From contig DATJHM010000060.1 in assembly GCA_035493895.1 (NCBI GenBank), forward strand, positions 1-30,407: a DNA stretch of 30,407 nucleotides, given 5' to 3'. The DNA is from DATJHM01 sp035493895 (GTDB lineage Bacteria; Chloroflexota; Ktedonobacteria; Ktedonobacterales; Ktedonobacteraceae). The notes beneath the pieces are model-generated. The model did no database searches. It saw only the letters and a program-made list of their open reading frames with translations, and was not told the DNA's origin. The position numbers and the translations under genes are program-made. Below, piece by piece: positions 1-8,988 of the stretch (positions within the stretch are counted from its first letter, which is position 1; each line of letters begins with the position of its first letter).

Positions 1-978
1 ACGCTGCACGCGCTGCACCAGGGTGCCGACCTCTGGATCATCGCTGAGATCGGGACGCACGAGCAGCAAGGACGCATAGGGACCGATCTGCTCCTGCTGG
101 GTGACATCGCGACCGGGCGTCTGTAAGCCCAGCACGAGATCGTCCTGCGCACTGGAGCGGGCCAGCAGGATCGCAAAGGCGGCCAGCCAGAGCTCCGTCG
201 GCTCGACGCCATACTGCTGAGCCAGCGCCTGCACGCCTCGGAGCACGTCCTGAGAGAGCAGGCAGTCGACGTGAGCCGCCTGCACGCCTGCGACGGCCGG
301 GCGCGGGTAATCGATGGGCAGGGGCAACGTCGTAGGGACTCCGGCCAGATGATGACGCCAGTAATCCAGATGCGTGGCTCGCTCTTCCGGGCTCATCCCC
401 TGCTGATCCAGGGTCACCTGAGCATAAGGAACGGTTTGTGAAAAGGGCTGCTCGGCAGCACCAGTCTCAACCAGATGAGCAAGTTCGCGCATGAGCAGGG
501 CCAGCGACCAGCCGTCGCAGATGGCGCGATGCGCGCTCAGCACCAGTAGCGAGCACTCCTCGGGCAAGCGCAGCAGACTACAGCGCAGCAGCGGCCCCTG
601 CTGAAGATCAAAGGGCGGTTGACCCTGCTGAGAAGTCAGGAACGACACCCGTGCCTGAAGTTGTGGAGTGGAGAGCGTCTGCAAATTGTGCACCGACACA
701 GGCACACGCGGATCAGGCGAAATAACCTGGACAAATTGTCCTTCCTGCACACGCAACGTCGTTCGCAAAATAGCATGGCGCTGAACCAGTTGATCCAGGC
801 AGCGCTGAAGCAGCTCGGCACTCAGAGTGCCACGGACCTGCGTGCTGGTCGACAGCGTATTGAGCGAGCTGCCATCCTCTAGCTGATCAAGAATCCAGGA
901 GTTTTGTTGAACCAAAGATGCCACAAAGACCTGCTCATTCGCCTGTAATGAAGGCTCAGCAGAAAACTTCGTCGTCAT
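1..978 (-). CDS. NRPS-type condensation domain protein, N-terminal part (runs off window)
   Basis: The reading frame is open from the ATG at 978 to base 1 (326 residues, no stop), so the gene continues beyond the left edge. The translation matches the condensation (C) domain of nonribosomal peptide synthetases. It has an early region with RHAILRTTL (residues 81-89), the core motif HRAICDGWS (150-158), and a late GxxTPGRD...IGPYASLLLVR region typical of the C5 part. C domains join aminoacyl or acyl groups held on carrier proteins. The second His of the usual HHxxxDG motif, normally needed for catalysis, is Arg151 here, so the domain may be inactive or have another role. An AAGGA Shine-Dalgarno lies 6 bases before the ATG. 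It starts 62 bases downstream of the flippase on the same strand, so co-transcription is possible. No adenylation or carrier domain is visible inside the window. Confidence 0.85.
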   Translation of the reverse strand, partial: MTTKFSAEPSLQANEQVFVASLVQQNSWILDQLEDGSSLNTLSTSTQVRGTLSAELLQRCLDQLVQRHAILRTTLRVQEGQFVQVISPDPRVPVSVHNLQTLSTPQLQARVSFLTSQQGQPPFDLQQGPLLRCSLLRLPEECSLLVLSAHRAICDGWSLALLMRELAHLVETGAAEQPFSQTVPYAQVTLDQQGMSPEERATHLDYWRHHLAGVPTTLPLPIDYPRPAVAGVQAAHVDCLLSQDVLRGVQALAQQYGVEPTELWLAAFAILLARSSAQDDLVLGLQTPGRDVTQQEQIGPYASLLLVRPDLSDDPEVGTLVQRVQR

Positions 979-1040
979 AAAAATCCTTTTCTTCGCTTAT
1001 TCTTTCAGCATCTATAAATTCTTGAAGATATATTATGTTT

Positions 1041-2882
1041 TTAAGCACGGGGCTTCGCCAGTTCTTTCTTAATAAGGGCCTGCACATTTTTGATCAAAGC
1101 AATAATTTTGCGCGGGGGAATGCCACTCAACGACAGGAGAATCGCACCGTACACCACCAACGCGAGGATAGAGGCGGACCATCTAATCAACGGGCTCTGT
1201 GCATAAGTCAGAAGAATACTTCCCACATAGATAGCCACACCGACGAGCAACTTAAAGCTAAAAGAGCCGACTTCAAATCCAACAGGGTAAATGCGCTGAT
1301 TCACAATATAAGACACTACGGTAAGCAAGATATAAGCTATAAGCGTCGCTGCTGCTGCTCCGACAGCCCCATACCAGGGTATCAAGAAGAGATTTAGCAG
1401 TAAATTGACAACCGCCGCAATCACCACATAGATAAACTCCAAAATGGTCTTTCGGCGTATATTCACACCAATCATAAAGATATACCAGACGCCTTGCAGC
1501 ATCGTTGAGAGCGTAATAATCGGAACCACCGGATCAGCCGCACGATATGAAACAGGGAAGAGCGTATCGAGAATCACCGTACTGAGCAACGAAAGACCAA
1601 ACGCGGCAAAGAGCAAGATACTGCTCCACCAGCGAAATACGAGCTTGAAGATATGTGGGGCATCGTCTCTCTTCGCAACCGAATACATAATAGGCACCCA
1701 GGCTAATCCCCACGGAGCCAGCAGCACCGGAGAGAGCACACCGCCCAGCGTATACGCCACACTATATCTTGCCGTCTCCGACAGTGATCCGAAGTGCGTC
1801 AGCAGATAGCGATCTGAGAGCTGTAGCACCCAGGCAGCAATATCGCTGAAGATCGTCGGAATACCAAAAGTAAGCATGCTGCGCAGAATATCGAAGCGTA
1901 TACGGAAGCCGCGCTGACGCACCACGCGCAGAAATATCAGCGGCAGCGTAATCACAATCGTCGAGGCAAACCCTGCCCCCTTGGCGATCAAAGCGCCATT
2001 TGCGCCCATATGCAGGAAGCCAACCAGAAAGAGATTCGAGAACAAGACGACCAGGAGACTGACAAAGGACAAAATTGTATAAGGGATTGGACGCTTCTCA
2101 GCACGGAACCAGGAAGTACCTGGCAGGGCGAGATTTTCCATCACGATCACGCCTGCCGCTAAGGCCACAGACGAGCTATAGGACGCGCTATTAAAGAACA
2201 GTTCGGACAACTGTGGAGCCACCAGGACCATGAGCAGAGCTACTGGTATCGAGGCTAAGATCAGCAAAGAGACCGTCATAGCAAGGACGCTGATACGATC
2301 GCGTGGGTTTTCAAAATCGCTATTGTAGGCGCGGAAAAATGCCGGACTCAGTCCGAGCTGCGTAAGCACCGTCACGAGGTCCACAATCGTATATGAGACG
2401 GAAAGGCCACCATAGTCGTTGCTCGAAAGATGTTGCGCCAGAAATGGCGTAAGAATCAGGGAAACCAGCGGCGACATCAGAGCGCCAATAGCATAAATAC
2501 CCGAGCTTTTGACCATCTCTACCGCGAGAGAAACATAGCTCTGAGCGCCCTGCTTCTTCCCTTTCTCCTGCGTAGCAGGAGAAGAGATCGGGGCGCGGGC
2601 CGACCTATCAGCCACGGCCGTTTTTGATATCGCAGGCAGGATCCAGGTCTCCTCCTCAGCGACCCAGCCTGGATCCATAGTAAACGTCGATGGCGAGAAG
2701 AGCATAGGAGTAGAACGCAACTCTGGCGGAAGTGAGAGACGCGGCATAGCGGGCAATCTCATCGTCGGGCTATTTTCATCGCCAGGAGCAGTAAAGAGAT
2801 CATAGCTTTTAACGACACTTGCCAGGGGGCCCGTCTGCCTCTCTACCTTCTTTTCCTTGCCTCTTTTTTGTATATCGCTCAT
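1041..2882 (-). CDS. Wzx-type polysaccharide flippase (MOP/MATE-like superfamily)
   Basis: A 613-residue integral membrane protein of the polysaccharide-export (Wzx, RfbX-like) type, which moves undecaprenyl-linked repeat units across the cytoplasmic membrane. From about residue 130 it has a run of some 12-14 hydrophobic helices. The opening part resembles the family start (GIYAIGALMSPLVSLILTPF, then a DYG motif in LSSNDYGGLSV). Residues 1 to about 115 are an unusual extension rich in Pro, Ser and charge, with no membrane segment, which is probably a disordered cytoplasmic tail. The usual family length is 400-500 residues, so the extra length is this tail. It lies 24 bases downstream of the Wzy-like gene, in the same operon. 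The family is clear; the transported sugar is not known. Confidence 0.85.
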   Translation of the reverse strand: MSDIQKRGKEKKVERQTGPLASVVKSYDLFTAPGDENSPTMRLPAMPRLSLPPELRSTPMLFSPSTFTMDPGWVAEEETWILPAISKTAVADRSARAPISSPATQEKGKKQGAQSYVSLAVEMVKSSGIYAIGALMSPLVSLILTPFLAQHLSSNDYGGLSVSYTIVDLVTVLTQLGLSPAFFRAYNSDFENPRDRISVLAMTVSLLILASIPVALLMVLVAPQLSELFFNSASYSSSVALAAGVIVMENLALPGTSWFRAEKRPIPYTILSFVSLLVVLFSNLFLVGFLHMGANGALIAKGAGFASTIVITLPLIFLRVVRQRGFRIRFDILRSMLTFGIPTIFSDIAAWVLQLSDRYLLTHFGSLSETARYSVAYTLGGVLSPVLLAPWGLAWVPIMYSVAKRDDAPHIFKLVFRWWSSILLFAAFGLSLLSTVILDTLFPVSYRAADPVVPIITLSTMLQGVWYIFMIGVNIRRKTILEFIYVVIAAVVNLLLNLFLIPWYGAVGAAAATLIAYILLTVVSYIVNQRIYPVGFEVGSFSFKLLVGVAIYVGSILLTYAQSPLIRWSASILALVVYGAILLSLSGIPPRKIIALIKNVQALIKKELAKPRA

Positions 2883-2906
2883 GTTACAGCTTCTTCCTTG
2901 CTTTCT

Positions 2907-4379
2907 CTATTCGGGATAAGCCAGCATGACACGCGCGTCCGTCTCCACTTTTTTCTCCGCTGGCCCTGTATCCCTCCATGAGGACAGGTGCTGTGTGACC
3001 AGGGGCGACGCGACCACTCCTGCGATCAACCAGCCGAGGAACTGTATATCAACCGGGCTTGTCCAGCCATCTACGGTCAAACTATTGATGCTCAGCGCAA
3101 GGATAGCCGCCGTCCCTCCGGCAAAGAGGGCACGAGAACGGGGATCCGCTGCCAACCAGTTGCGCCATGCAGCCCAGAATATCAAGCCGAGGAGGACCAG
3201 GAAAACCACCATCGTAGGTATCCCTGCAATGGCCCCCCATTGTAAGAAGGAATTATCGGGCTCTGCCAGGGGCTTTGTCTGGGCAGCCACACGATACGGT
3301 TCCGCTCGTACAAGGTACGCTTCATCACCCAGGCCAACCCCAAACAGAGGATATGCTTCCGCCACCCGGATCGCTGTTTCCCAACCTCCAAGGTGCAACG
3401 AAGTATCGCTCGTATCGCTGGAATGGGACAATTGCACGGCGATCTGATCAGGAAAGAGCACAACCACCATGCCCGCCATTAATAAGAGCGCTGCCACGAT
3501 CAAGACGCTATACTTTATGCGTCCCGCCAGGACAATGAAGAGCACCAGTCCCCCCACAGTCGCCGCCCACGATCCGGTGCTATAGGTACAAGCCAGAGCC
3601 GCCAGAACGGTCAGCGTCTCCAGAAGATAGAATGCCTTTTTCCAGAAACCCTTGCCTTCGACGAATAATCCTAACGGCAAGAAAACACAGACGGCAAGGA
3701 AAATGCCATTCCCGTTCGGATTGCCAAAGAACGAACTGGCGCGCGAGGTACCACCTCCCAATTGAAAGTAGGTCGCGTATGCCTGCAACTCCTCTCTGGC
3801 CTTCGCAGTCTCAAAGAGAAACACACCGGTCGTGGCCTGAATAAGCGTATGGATCGCGAAAAGCGTCGCCATGAGCGCGAGCAACTGAAAGACGCGCCGC
3901 ATGGCCGCCACATCCTTCGCGATAATGTTGCCAATCCAGAACAAAACGAGTGCACTGAACACTACTTCAAGATAGTAGCCGAAAGAGTTCGAGAGGCTAA
4001 AATCGCCTCCCTCAAAGAGGGGCACGATCGTCAGTACAAGAAACACAAACCAGAGCCAGAACCAACGCGGCTCAGTCCATGGATGATCCGCTGATCGCCC
4101 CAAATAGCAGACGAGCAGCAGAATCAACGCCATCAGTAGTGCGAGCTGATAGGTGGCATAGCCGAGATACGAATCAATCATAATGTGCGCGATAATCACC
4201 AGCACTACGATAAATTCGTCCAGCCGGATCAAGTAGAAAAACCCGAGCACAAGCGCTCCGGCTGCCAGAAACACATAGAGCGGATTGAACATACCAATAA
4301 CCATGCCAACCAGAAGCGCCCCGACTACCAGGAAACCTGTGAAAATCGATATGGGAAAAGTCGATCCGGTCACTTTCAC
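2907..4379 (-). CDS. O-antigen polymerase/ligase-type membrane protein (Wzy/WaaL family)
   Basis: A 490-residue membrane protein with about 12 hydrophobic segments. It has the hallmarks of the Wzy_C family: a hydrophobic N-terminal half, the motif SSFFGNPNGNGIFLAV near residue 215, and a large outer loop with YPLFGVGLGDE followed by EPDNSFLQWGAIAGIP. Family members polymerise lipid-linked repeat units (Wzy) or ligate glycans to an acceptor (WaaL, or protein O-glycosylation ligases), on the outer face of the membrane. Sequence alone does not separate these roles. The flanking flippase, chain-length/BY-kinase gene and initiating transferase favour a Wzy polymerase. It begins 5 bases after the stop of the Wzz/BY-kinase gene, so translation is probably coupled. 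The start MKVTGS is followed directly by the first membrane helix. Confidence 0.82.
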   Translation of the reverse strand: MKVTGSTFPISIFTGFLVVGALLVGMVIGMFNPLYVFLAAGALVLGFFYLIRLDEFIVVLVIIAHIMIDSYLGYATYQLALLMALILLLVCYLGRSADHPWTEPRWFWLWFVFLVLTIVPLFEGGDFSLSNSFGYYLEVVFSALVLFWIGNIIAKDVAAMRRVFQLLALMATLFAIHTLIQATTGVFLFETAKAREELQAYATYFQLGGGTSRASSFFGNPNGNGIFLAVCVFLPLGLFVEGKGFWKKAFYLLETLTVLAALACTYSTGSWAATVGGLVLFIVLAGRIKYSVLIVAALLLMAGMVVVLFPDQIAVQLSHSSDTSDTSLHLGGWETAIRVAEAYPLFGVGLGDEAYLVRAEPYRVAAQTKPLAEPDNSFLQWGAIAGIPTMVVFLVLLGLIFWAAWRNWLAADPRSRALFAGGTAAILALSINSLTVDGWTSPVDIQFLGWLIAGVVASPLVTQHLSSWRDTGPAEKKVETDARVMLAYPE

Positions 4380-4384
4380 GCCGT

Positions 4385-6004
4385 TTACCGCTCCTTCTTC
4401 TGATTGAGCATGGGTTGATTTCTGTCCTCAACTCGACCATCAGGGGCGGGTGTAGAAGTTCTATTGACACTCAACTCTTTCCGCGTCTCCTGTTTTTCCA
4501 CGTCGACACGAACGTCGACACGCGCGGCGTTTCCCATCAACTGATCTCTATCTTCTCTGCTCTCTCTTTCTCTCTGGGCCCACTGTCCAGCATTCTGATC
4601 TTGCATGTGCACAATATTGCCATAGGGAGACTGTTTACTGTCCAGATGCTGCTTATTCACCACATATCCCAGCACAAGTGCTCCGGCCTGGGCCAACAGC
4701 GTTTTCATTTCCTTGAGCGGTTCTTTTTTCGCGCCCGCCATATCAAGGACCACCAGGGTGGCGTCGGCCTTTGAGCTAAGAAGCGCGGCATCCGGCAATC
4801 CCAGCAAAGAAGCGGTATCGAAAATCACGACTTCCGTGCCATGCTGGCGCAAAACGGTGAAGAAATGCTGCATCACATCTGAGCCCAGCAGTTCTGCCGG
4901 TCCTGGAGGAAGGGGACCCGATGGCATCACAGCAAGATTCGGGACATTCACCGTTTGCACGAACGGCGTCAGCGATAATCCCTTGGGCAGTTCGGTGTGA
5001 GCCGTACGCGCCAGGACTTGCTGAGCAGTAGAGTTCCCTAACATTTTCAGCGCCAATAAAGCATTGCTAAAACCCTTCGCCTGGGGGGGAATCGCAAAGA
5101 TCTCATGCAATGTGGGATGGCGCAGGTTCGCATCGATCAGCAGCGTCTTTTTCCCGGCCCTCGCCATACTCATTGCCAGATTGGCGGCGACGACGCTCTT
5201 CCCCTCGCCTGGCATACCACTGGTAACAACAAATATATGCGCTGACCGCGCTTTACTGGCGAATCCAACGTTTGTACGTAAGGTGCTATACGCATCAGTA
5301 TTCGGATTATAGCCAGCGGGAATACTTACGGCCTTTCCCGGCTCTGCCTGCCCGATGATGCCCAGAAGCGGCCAATTCACCAATGATGTTACCGCATCGC
5401 TCGAACGAACACGCGGATCGAACCACTCGACCAGGATTGCCAGCAACATGCCCAATAGCAGGCCTATCACTAAACCAGCCCCGGTGTTCAGCAACTTATT
5501 TGGCCGTGAGGGGGCAGATGCAGGGTGTGCAGCATCGGCCACCACCAGGAATTGTCCATCGGTAGGAGCTGGCTGGAGCTGCAACGTCTGCTGCTTAATC
5601 AAACTTGCAGCAATATCGTTTGCCAGACTCGCGGCGCGAGATGGGCTGGTATCCATAACATTAATCGCTAAAAGCGGCGTACCTGACGTCACCGTCGCGG
5701 TCACTTCGCTCGCGAGATCCTCTTCAGAGAGGCCCGGATAGTTTACAATCACCGGAGTGAGCACGGGACTGGTAGTCACCAGGCTCGCTTCTGTCTCGGC
5801 GAGGTTCTGGCTGGCAAGACCGTTATCCTCTGTTAATGGGCTCCCACCAACACGCACAATCACCTGGACCACAGCCGTCGACTCGTAGTGGGGCTTCATT
5901 AATACTGCGCTCCCCACATACGCTCCCACGCCAACCACCAAAAAACAAACTACGATGATACTCCATCGTTTGAGCAATGTTTTATATAATTGTCCAAATG
6001 TCAT
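4385..6004 (-). CDS. Wzz chain-length domain fused to a BY-kinase-like ATPase
   Basis: A 539-residue protein with the layout of bacterial tyrosine autokinases of the Wzc/CapAB type that control polysaccharide chain length. A Wzz domain is bounded by membrane helices at about 16-33 and 172-191. A cytoplasmic P-loop ATPase follows, with Walker A GMPGEGKS (263-270), Walker A' LLIDANLRHP (288-297) and Walker B VVIFD (392-396). Three positions differ from the kinase consensus. The second Asp of Walker A' (DxDxR) is Asn292, the usual DTPP after Walker B reads DTAS, and the tail (459-539) holds one Tyr (461) instead of a Tyr cluster. The tail is charged, Gln/Arg/Glu-rich and probably disordered. It may still bind ATP and set chain length, but tyrosine autophosphorylation is doubtful. 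It lies between the initiating transferase (upstream) and Wzy (downstream). Confidence 0.85.
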   Translation of the reverse strand: MTFGQLYKTLLKRWSIIVVCFLVVGVGAYVGSAVLMKPHYESTAVVQVIVRVGGSPLTEDNGLASQNLAETEASLVTTSPVLTPVIVNYPGLSEEDLASEVTATVTSGTPLLAINVMDTSPSRAASLANDIAASLIKQQTLQLQPAPTDGQFLVVADAAHPASAPSRPNKLLNTGAGLVIGLLLGMLLAILVEWFDPRVRSSDAVTSLVNWPLLGIIGQAEPGKAVSIPAGYNPNTDAYSTLRTNVGFASKARSAHIFVVTSGMPGEGKSVVAANLAMSMARAGKKTLLIDANLRHPTLHEIFAIPPQAKGFSNALLALKMLGNSTAQQVLARTAHTELPKGLSLTPFVQTVNVPNLAVMPSGPLPPGPAELLGSDVMQHFFTVLRQHGTEVVIFDTASLLGLPDAALLSSKADATLVVLDMAGAKKEPLKEMKTLLAQAGALVLGYVVNKQHLDSKQSPYGNIVHMQDQNAGQWAQRERESREDRDQLMGNAARVDVRVDVEKQETRKELSVNRTSTPAPDGRVEDRNQPMLNQKKER

Positions 6005-6065
6005 CTCTCATACCTCTTTCACATCGCCTGATACATTACCAGGGGAGATGCTGAATCTCCGCGCG

Positions 6066-7571
6066 TTATACGCCACGGAGAGTCAGCACCTCAACCACCG
6101 TTAATACGATGATAAACAGGTCAAGCATGAAGGATTGTCTTTTCACATAATACAGATCATATTGCAGTTTGATCAATGCATCATTGCTTGACATTGCGTA
6201 TCGATACTTTACCTGCGCCCAACCCGTCAGGCCAGGTTTCACGCCCAGGCGACGACCATAGAATGGGATTGTTTCTTCGAGATCTTTAATGAATATTGCA
6301 CGTTCTGGCCTCGGGCCAATCATGCTCATATCACCACGTAAAATGTTATACAGTTGTGGCACTTCATCTAAATGTGTAGAGCGCAAGAAGCGACCAATGC
6401 GTGTGACGCGCTGATCCGAGTTTGAGGCCCACTGGGCCTTTCCCTCGCGTTCGGCATCAGAGCGCATGGTGCGAAATTTGTAAATGCGAAATGGCTTTCC
6501 GCGCAGTCCAACTCGTTCCTGGCTATAAAAGATCGGCCCAGGAGAGTCGAGGCGGATACATAATGCGATCACCGGAAACACGATGGCAAGCACTAACAGG
6601 CCACCAAGGGCACAAACGAGATCAAAGCCTTTCTTCCAGAAGAGATAGAGAGGAGAAGGTATACGCTCCGATTGCAGCGCCGCATACCACTGATCACCAA
6701 CATATTCCACCGGAATTTTCCCGGTACTGTTTTCATACACAACAGGCATCGGCAACACCGAAATACCAAGCTGTGCAGCATCGGTAGCCTCTTTGAAAAG
6801 ATCTGAGCTCGTACCATACTCAAGCGCAACAATGATCATATCGATCATCTGATGGTACGCCAGATAGCGCAATGTGTGTTTATCGCCCAGGACAGACAAG
6901 GTATCATCGTCTGGCTTCTCTTCGGGGTCTGCGCTGATATACCCCAGCACACTGATGCTGGAACTGCGGGAAGTCCTCAGTTCTCTGGCAACCGTCTCGC
7001 CAGCAGGATTGGCACCGACGATGACCGCCCTGAGGCGGAAACGTGGCAGATGCGTCACCTCTGCAAACAGGAAGCGCCAGATCACAAAGAGCGGAGACGC
7101 CAGACCCAGGAAGTACAGCTCTAAGCCGAGCGACGTCAAAATGCCCAGACGGAGCAGATAGTACGAAAACAGCGTCCAGAAGATGCACATCAGGATAAGC
7201 GCAAAGAGCGTGCAACATGGACCTTTAAAACGATTCGAGGCATAACTAAGATTTTGCGGCTGTGCCATATTGACCGCAAGCACCCAGGAGACCAGGCCCA
7301 GGCAAATCCAGATAAGCTTCACTTCCTGCGCCGCTACCTGGCCCATTGCGATCCCAGGGATAACATGGAAAAAGAATAGCAATGCAACCAGCGCCACCAG
7401 CAAAATCGCATCACCGATTACGAGCACAAGGTACCAGGCCGTCGACGATGGTCTTGGCGGTCCCCCTACTACCCCGTGCAACCCGGACAAAAAATCTTTC
7501 GGGGGCGCATAAGGCATCTCGCTCTCTGGTGGAGGTGCCACAGGCATACTAGATTCAAGGTTCGACTGCAT
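6066..7571 (-). CDS. Polyprenyl-phosphate sugar-1-phosphate transferase (WbaP/WcaJ-type)
   Basis: A 501-residue initiating enzyme of exopolysaccharide synthesis, which moves a sugar-1-phosphate from a nucleotide sugar to polyprenyl phosphate in the cytoplasmic membrane. Residues 45-170 hold four to five membrane helices. Residues 180-300 form a Rossmann-like CoA-binding-type domain (VIVGANPAGETVAREL). The C-terminal catalytic domain begins KKGFDLVCALGG (313) and carries SPGPIFYSQERVG, YKFRTM and the catalytic Asp-Glu pair (402-403) in LDEVPQ. It then has the family signature MIGPRPER and KPGLTGWAQV. The N-terminus is Pro-rich. Length and order match the Bac_transf family. It lies 100 bases downstream of the GT4 gene. 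The sugar could be GlcNAc-, Gal- or Glc-1-phosphate; this cannot be read from the sequence. Confidence 0.92.
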   Translation of the reverse strand: MQSNLESSMPVAPPPESEMPYAPPKDFLSGLHGVVGGPPRPSSTAWYLVLVIGDAILLVALVALLFFFHVIPGIAMGQVAAQEVKLIWICLGLVSWVLAVNMAQPQNLSYASNRFKGPCCTLFALILMCIFWTLFSYYLLRLGILTSLGLELYFLGLASPLFVIWRFLFAEVTHLPRFRLRAVIVGANPAGETVARELRTSRSSSISVLGYISADPEEKPDDDTLSVLGDKHTLRYLAYHQMIDMIIVALEYGTSSDLFKEATDAAQLGISVLPMPVVYENSTGKIPVEYVGDQWYAALQSERIPSPLYLFWKKGFDLVCALGGLLVLAIVFPVIALCIRLDSPGPIFYSQERVGLRGKPFRIYKFRTMRSDAEREGKAQWASNSDQRVTRIGRFLRSTHLDEVPQLYNILRGDMSMIGPRPERAIFIKDLEETIPFYGRRLGVKPGLTGWAQVKYRYAMSSNDALIKLQYDLYYVKRQSFMLDLFIIVLTVVEVLTLRGV

Positions 7572-7671
7572 AATCTGCTTCCTCGCCCTTCTTTATCTGT
7601 ACGTCATAGTATTTCTTTTTGTGCCTATAAGAAAAACTGCATTATCAATACATAAACAACATGGCATATAT

Positions 7672-8988
7672 CTACTTCTTGTCCACTACGACATCAGAAC
7701 TTGCAGGCGCAAGCACCGCTTCGGGCAAAGAAGGGACAGAAGTAGCAAGCGGGACTTGTTTTCCAAGCAATTTGACAATATGGGTATCCAGCTCTGCCGT
7801 AAGTTGACTTCGATCATAGTGCGTCTCTACATACGCGCGTCCTTGTTGCCCCATCGCTTCTGCCTCTTCTGGATGCCCCTGAAGATGGCGAATACCGGCG
7901 ACAAGTGATTCTACATTCTCAGGCTCTACATAGATCGCTGCATGTGCCTCTTGCTCGGCAATGCGACGCGCCTCGCCTTCTACTCCCAGCAATATTGGAC
8001 GTGCGCAGGCCATCACTTCAAACATTTTTAAAGGCAAACGTCCCTCGAACAGGGGCACTTTGCGCATCGGCACCAGACAAACATCGGCCCCCGCCAGCAC
8101 CAGTGGCATACGCTCATGTGGCTGAGCAGGGAAAAAGGAGACGTTCTTGAGGTTCCATCTCCGTGCCTGCGCGACCAGCTCCGCTCGTTCCGCGCCATCC
8201 CCTAAGAGAATAAAGCGAATTTCTTCCTGATCCTGTAATTGCTGCGCCGCCTCCAGCACCGTCCTCAGCCCATGCGAAAGGCCAAAGTTTCCTGCATAGA
8301 CAACGGTAAATTTATCATCGCTCCATGACAATTCCGCGCGAGCCTGCGCTTTTGGCAGGGGATAAAATTTGCTCAGGTCAGCGCCATTTGTCAGGAGAAA
8401 TACACGCTCTTGTGGTATACCAGCGGCGATAATGCCATCGCGAATCCCGGCTGAGAGCGCCCAGATCGATCCTGCTCGCTTATAGGTCGAGCGCTCCAGC
8501 CATTCTGCCAGTTGGATCAATACTTTATTGCGCAACACACCGAGGGCGACCGCAGATGCGGGCCAGAGATCGGACACCATAAAAATGAAAGGGCAACGAT
8601 ATCGTCTGGCTAAGATGCGCCCTGCGATCGCGTTAAAGAGCGGATGTGACTCAAGAATAATAAGATCGGGACGCTCAATTTTTCTGCCGCCGAGCAAAGG
8701 TGTGAGACACCCGAACGAGAACTGCGCCAGAATACGCCGCAGAAACCCTCTATTCGGGCTGGTATAGCTCCAGACGCGTACCACACGCACGCCATCCCGC
8801 TCTTCTTCCTGGAGCAGATGACCACGATACTCTTCTGGAACGATCCCTGTCGGATAATTGGGAAGGGTCGTCAAAACCGTCACCTGATATCCTCGTTTCA
8901 CCAGGTTGATGGCTGTCTCGCTGATACGCACCGGTGCCGCGCCCTTTTCAGGGGGATAGTAGGGTGTGATAAAGAGTATATGCGTCAT
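7672..8988 (-). CDS. Glycosyltransferase family 4 (WbuB-like)
   Basis: A 438-residue GT-B fold glycosyltransferase. The N-terminus (ILFITPYYPPEKGAAPVRI) and the following LTTLPNYPTG segment are typical of WbuB-like enzymes that add amino sugars during O-antigen or capsule assembly. The GT4 donor-binding half shows FTVVYAGNFGLSHGL, then FILLGDGAERAEL, then RLPLKMFEVMACARPILL with the conserved Glu near the C-terminal end. It is expected to act on the cytoplasmic face of the membrane. Its start overlaps the stop of the upstream dehydrogenase gene by 4 bases (ATGA), a sign of translational coupling. The last 30 residues are a variable Ser/Ala/Val-rich tail. Donor and acceptor are unknown. Given the neighbours, a diacetamido-uronic acid or other N-acetyl sugar is a reasonable guess. 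Confidence 0.88.
   Translation of the reverse strand: MTHILFITPYYPPEKGAAPVRISETAINLVKRGYQVTVLTTLPNYPTGIVPEEYRGHLLQEEERDGVRVVRVWSYTSPNRGFLRRILAQFSFGCLTPLLGGRKIERPDLIILESHPLFNAIAGRILARRYRCPFIFMVSDLWPASAVALGVLRNKVLIQLAEWLERSTYKRAGSIWALSAGIRDGIIAAGIPQERVFLLTNGADLSKFYPLPKAQARAELSWSDDKFTVVYAGNFGLSHGLRTVLEAAQQLQDQEEIRFILLGDGAERAELVAQARRWNLKNVSFFPAQPHERMPLVLAGADVCLVPMRKVPLFEGRLPLKMFEVMACARPILLGVEGEARRIAEQEAHAAIYVEPENVESLVAGIRHLQGHPEEAEAMGQQGRAYVETHYDRSQLTAELDTHIVKLLGKQVPLATSVPSLPEAVLAPASSDVVVDKK

Noticed and set aside
6044..6060. GGAGAT/ATCTCC hairpin between the BY-kinase-like and sugar transferase genes
   Set aside because: Reading direction is from the BY-kinase's upstream neighbour; a 6-base stem with no U-run is too weak to call a terminator.
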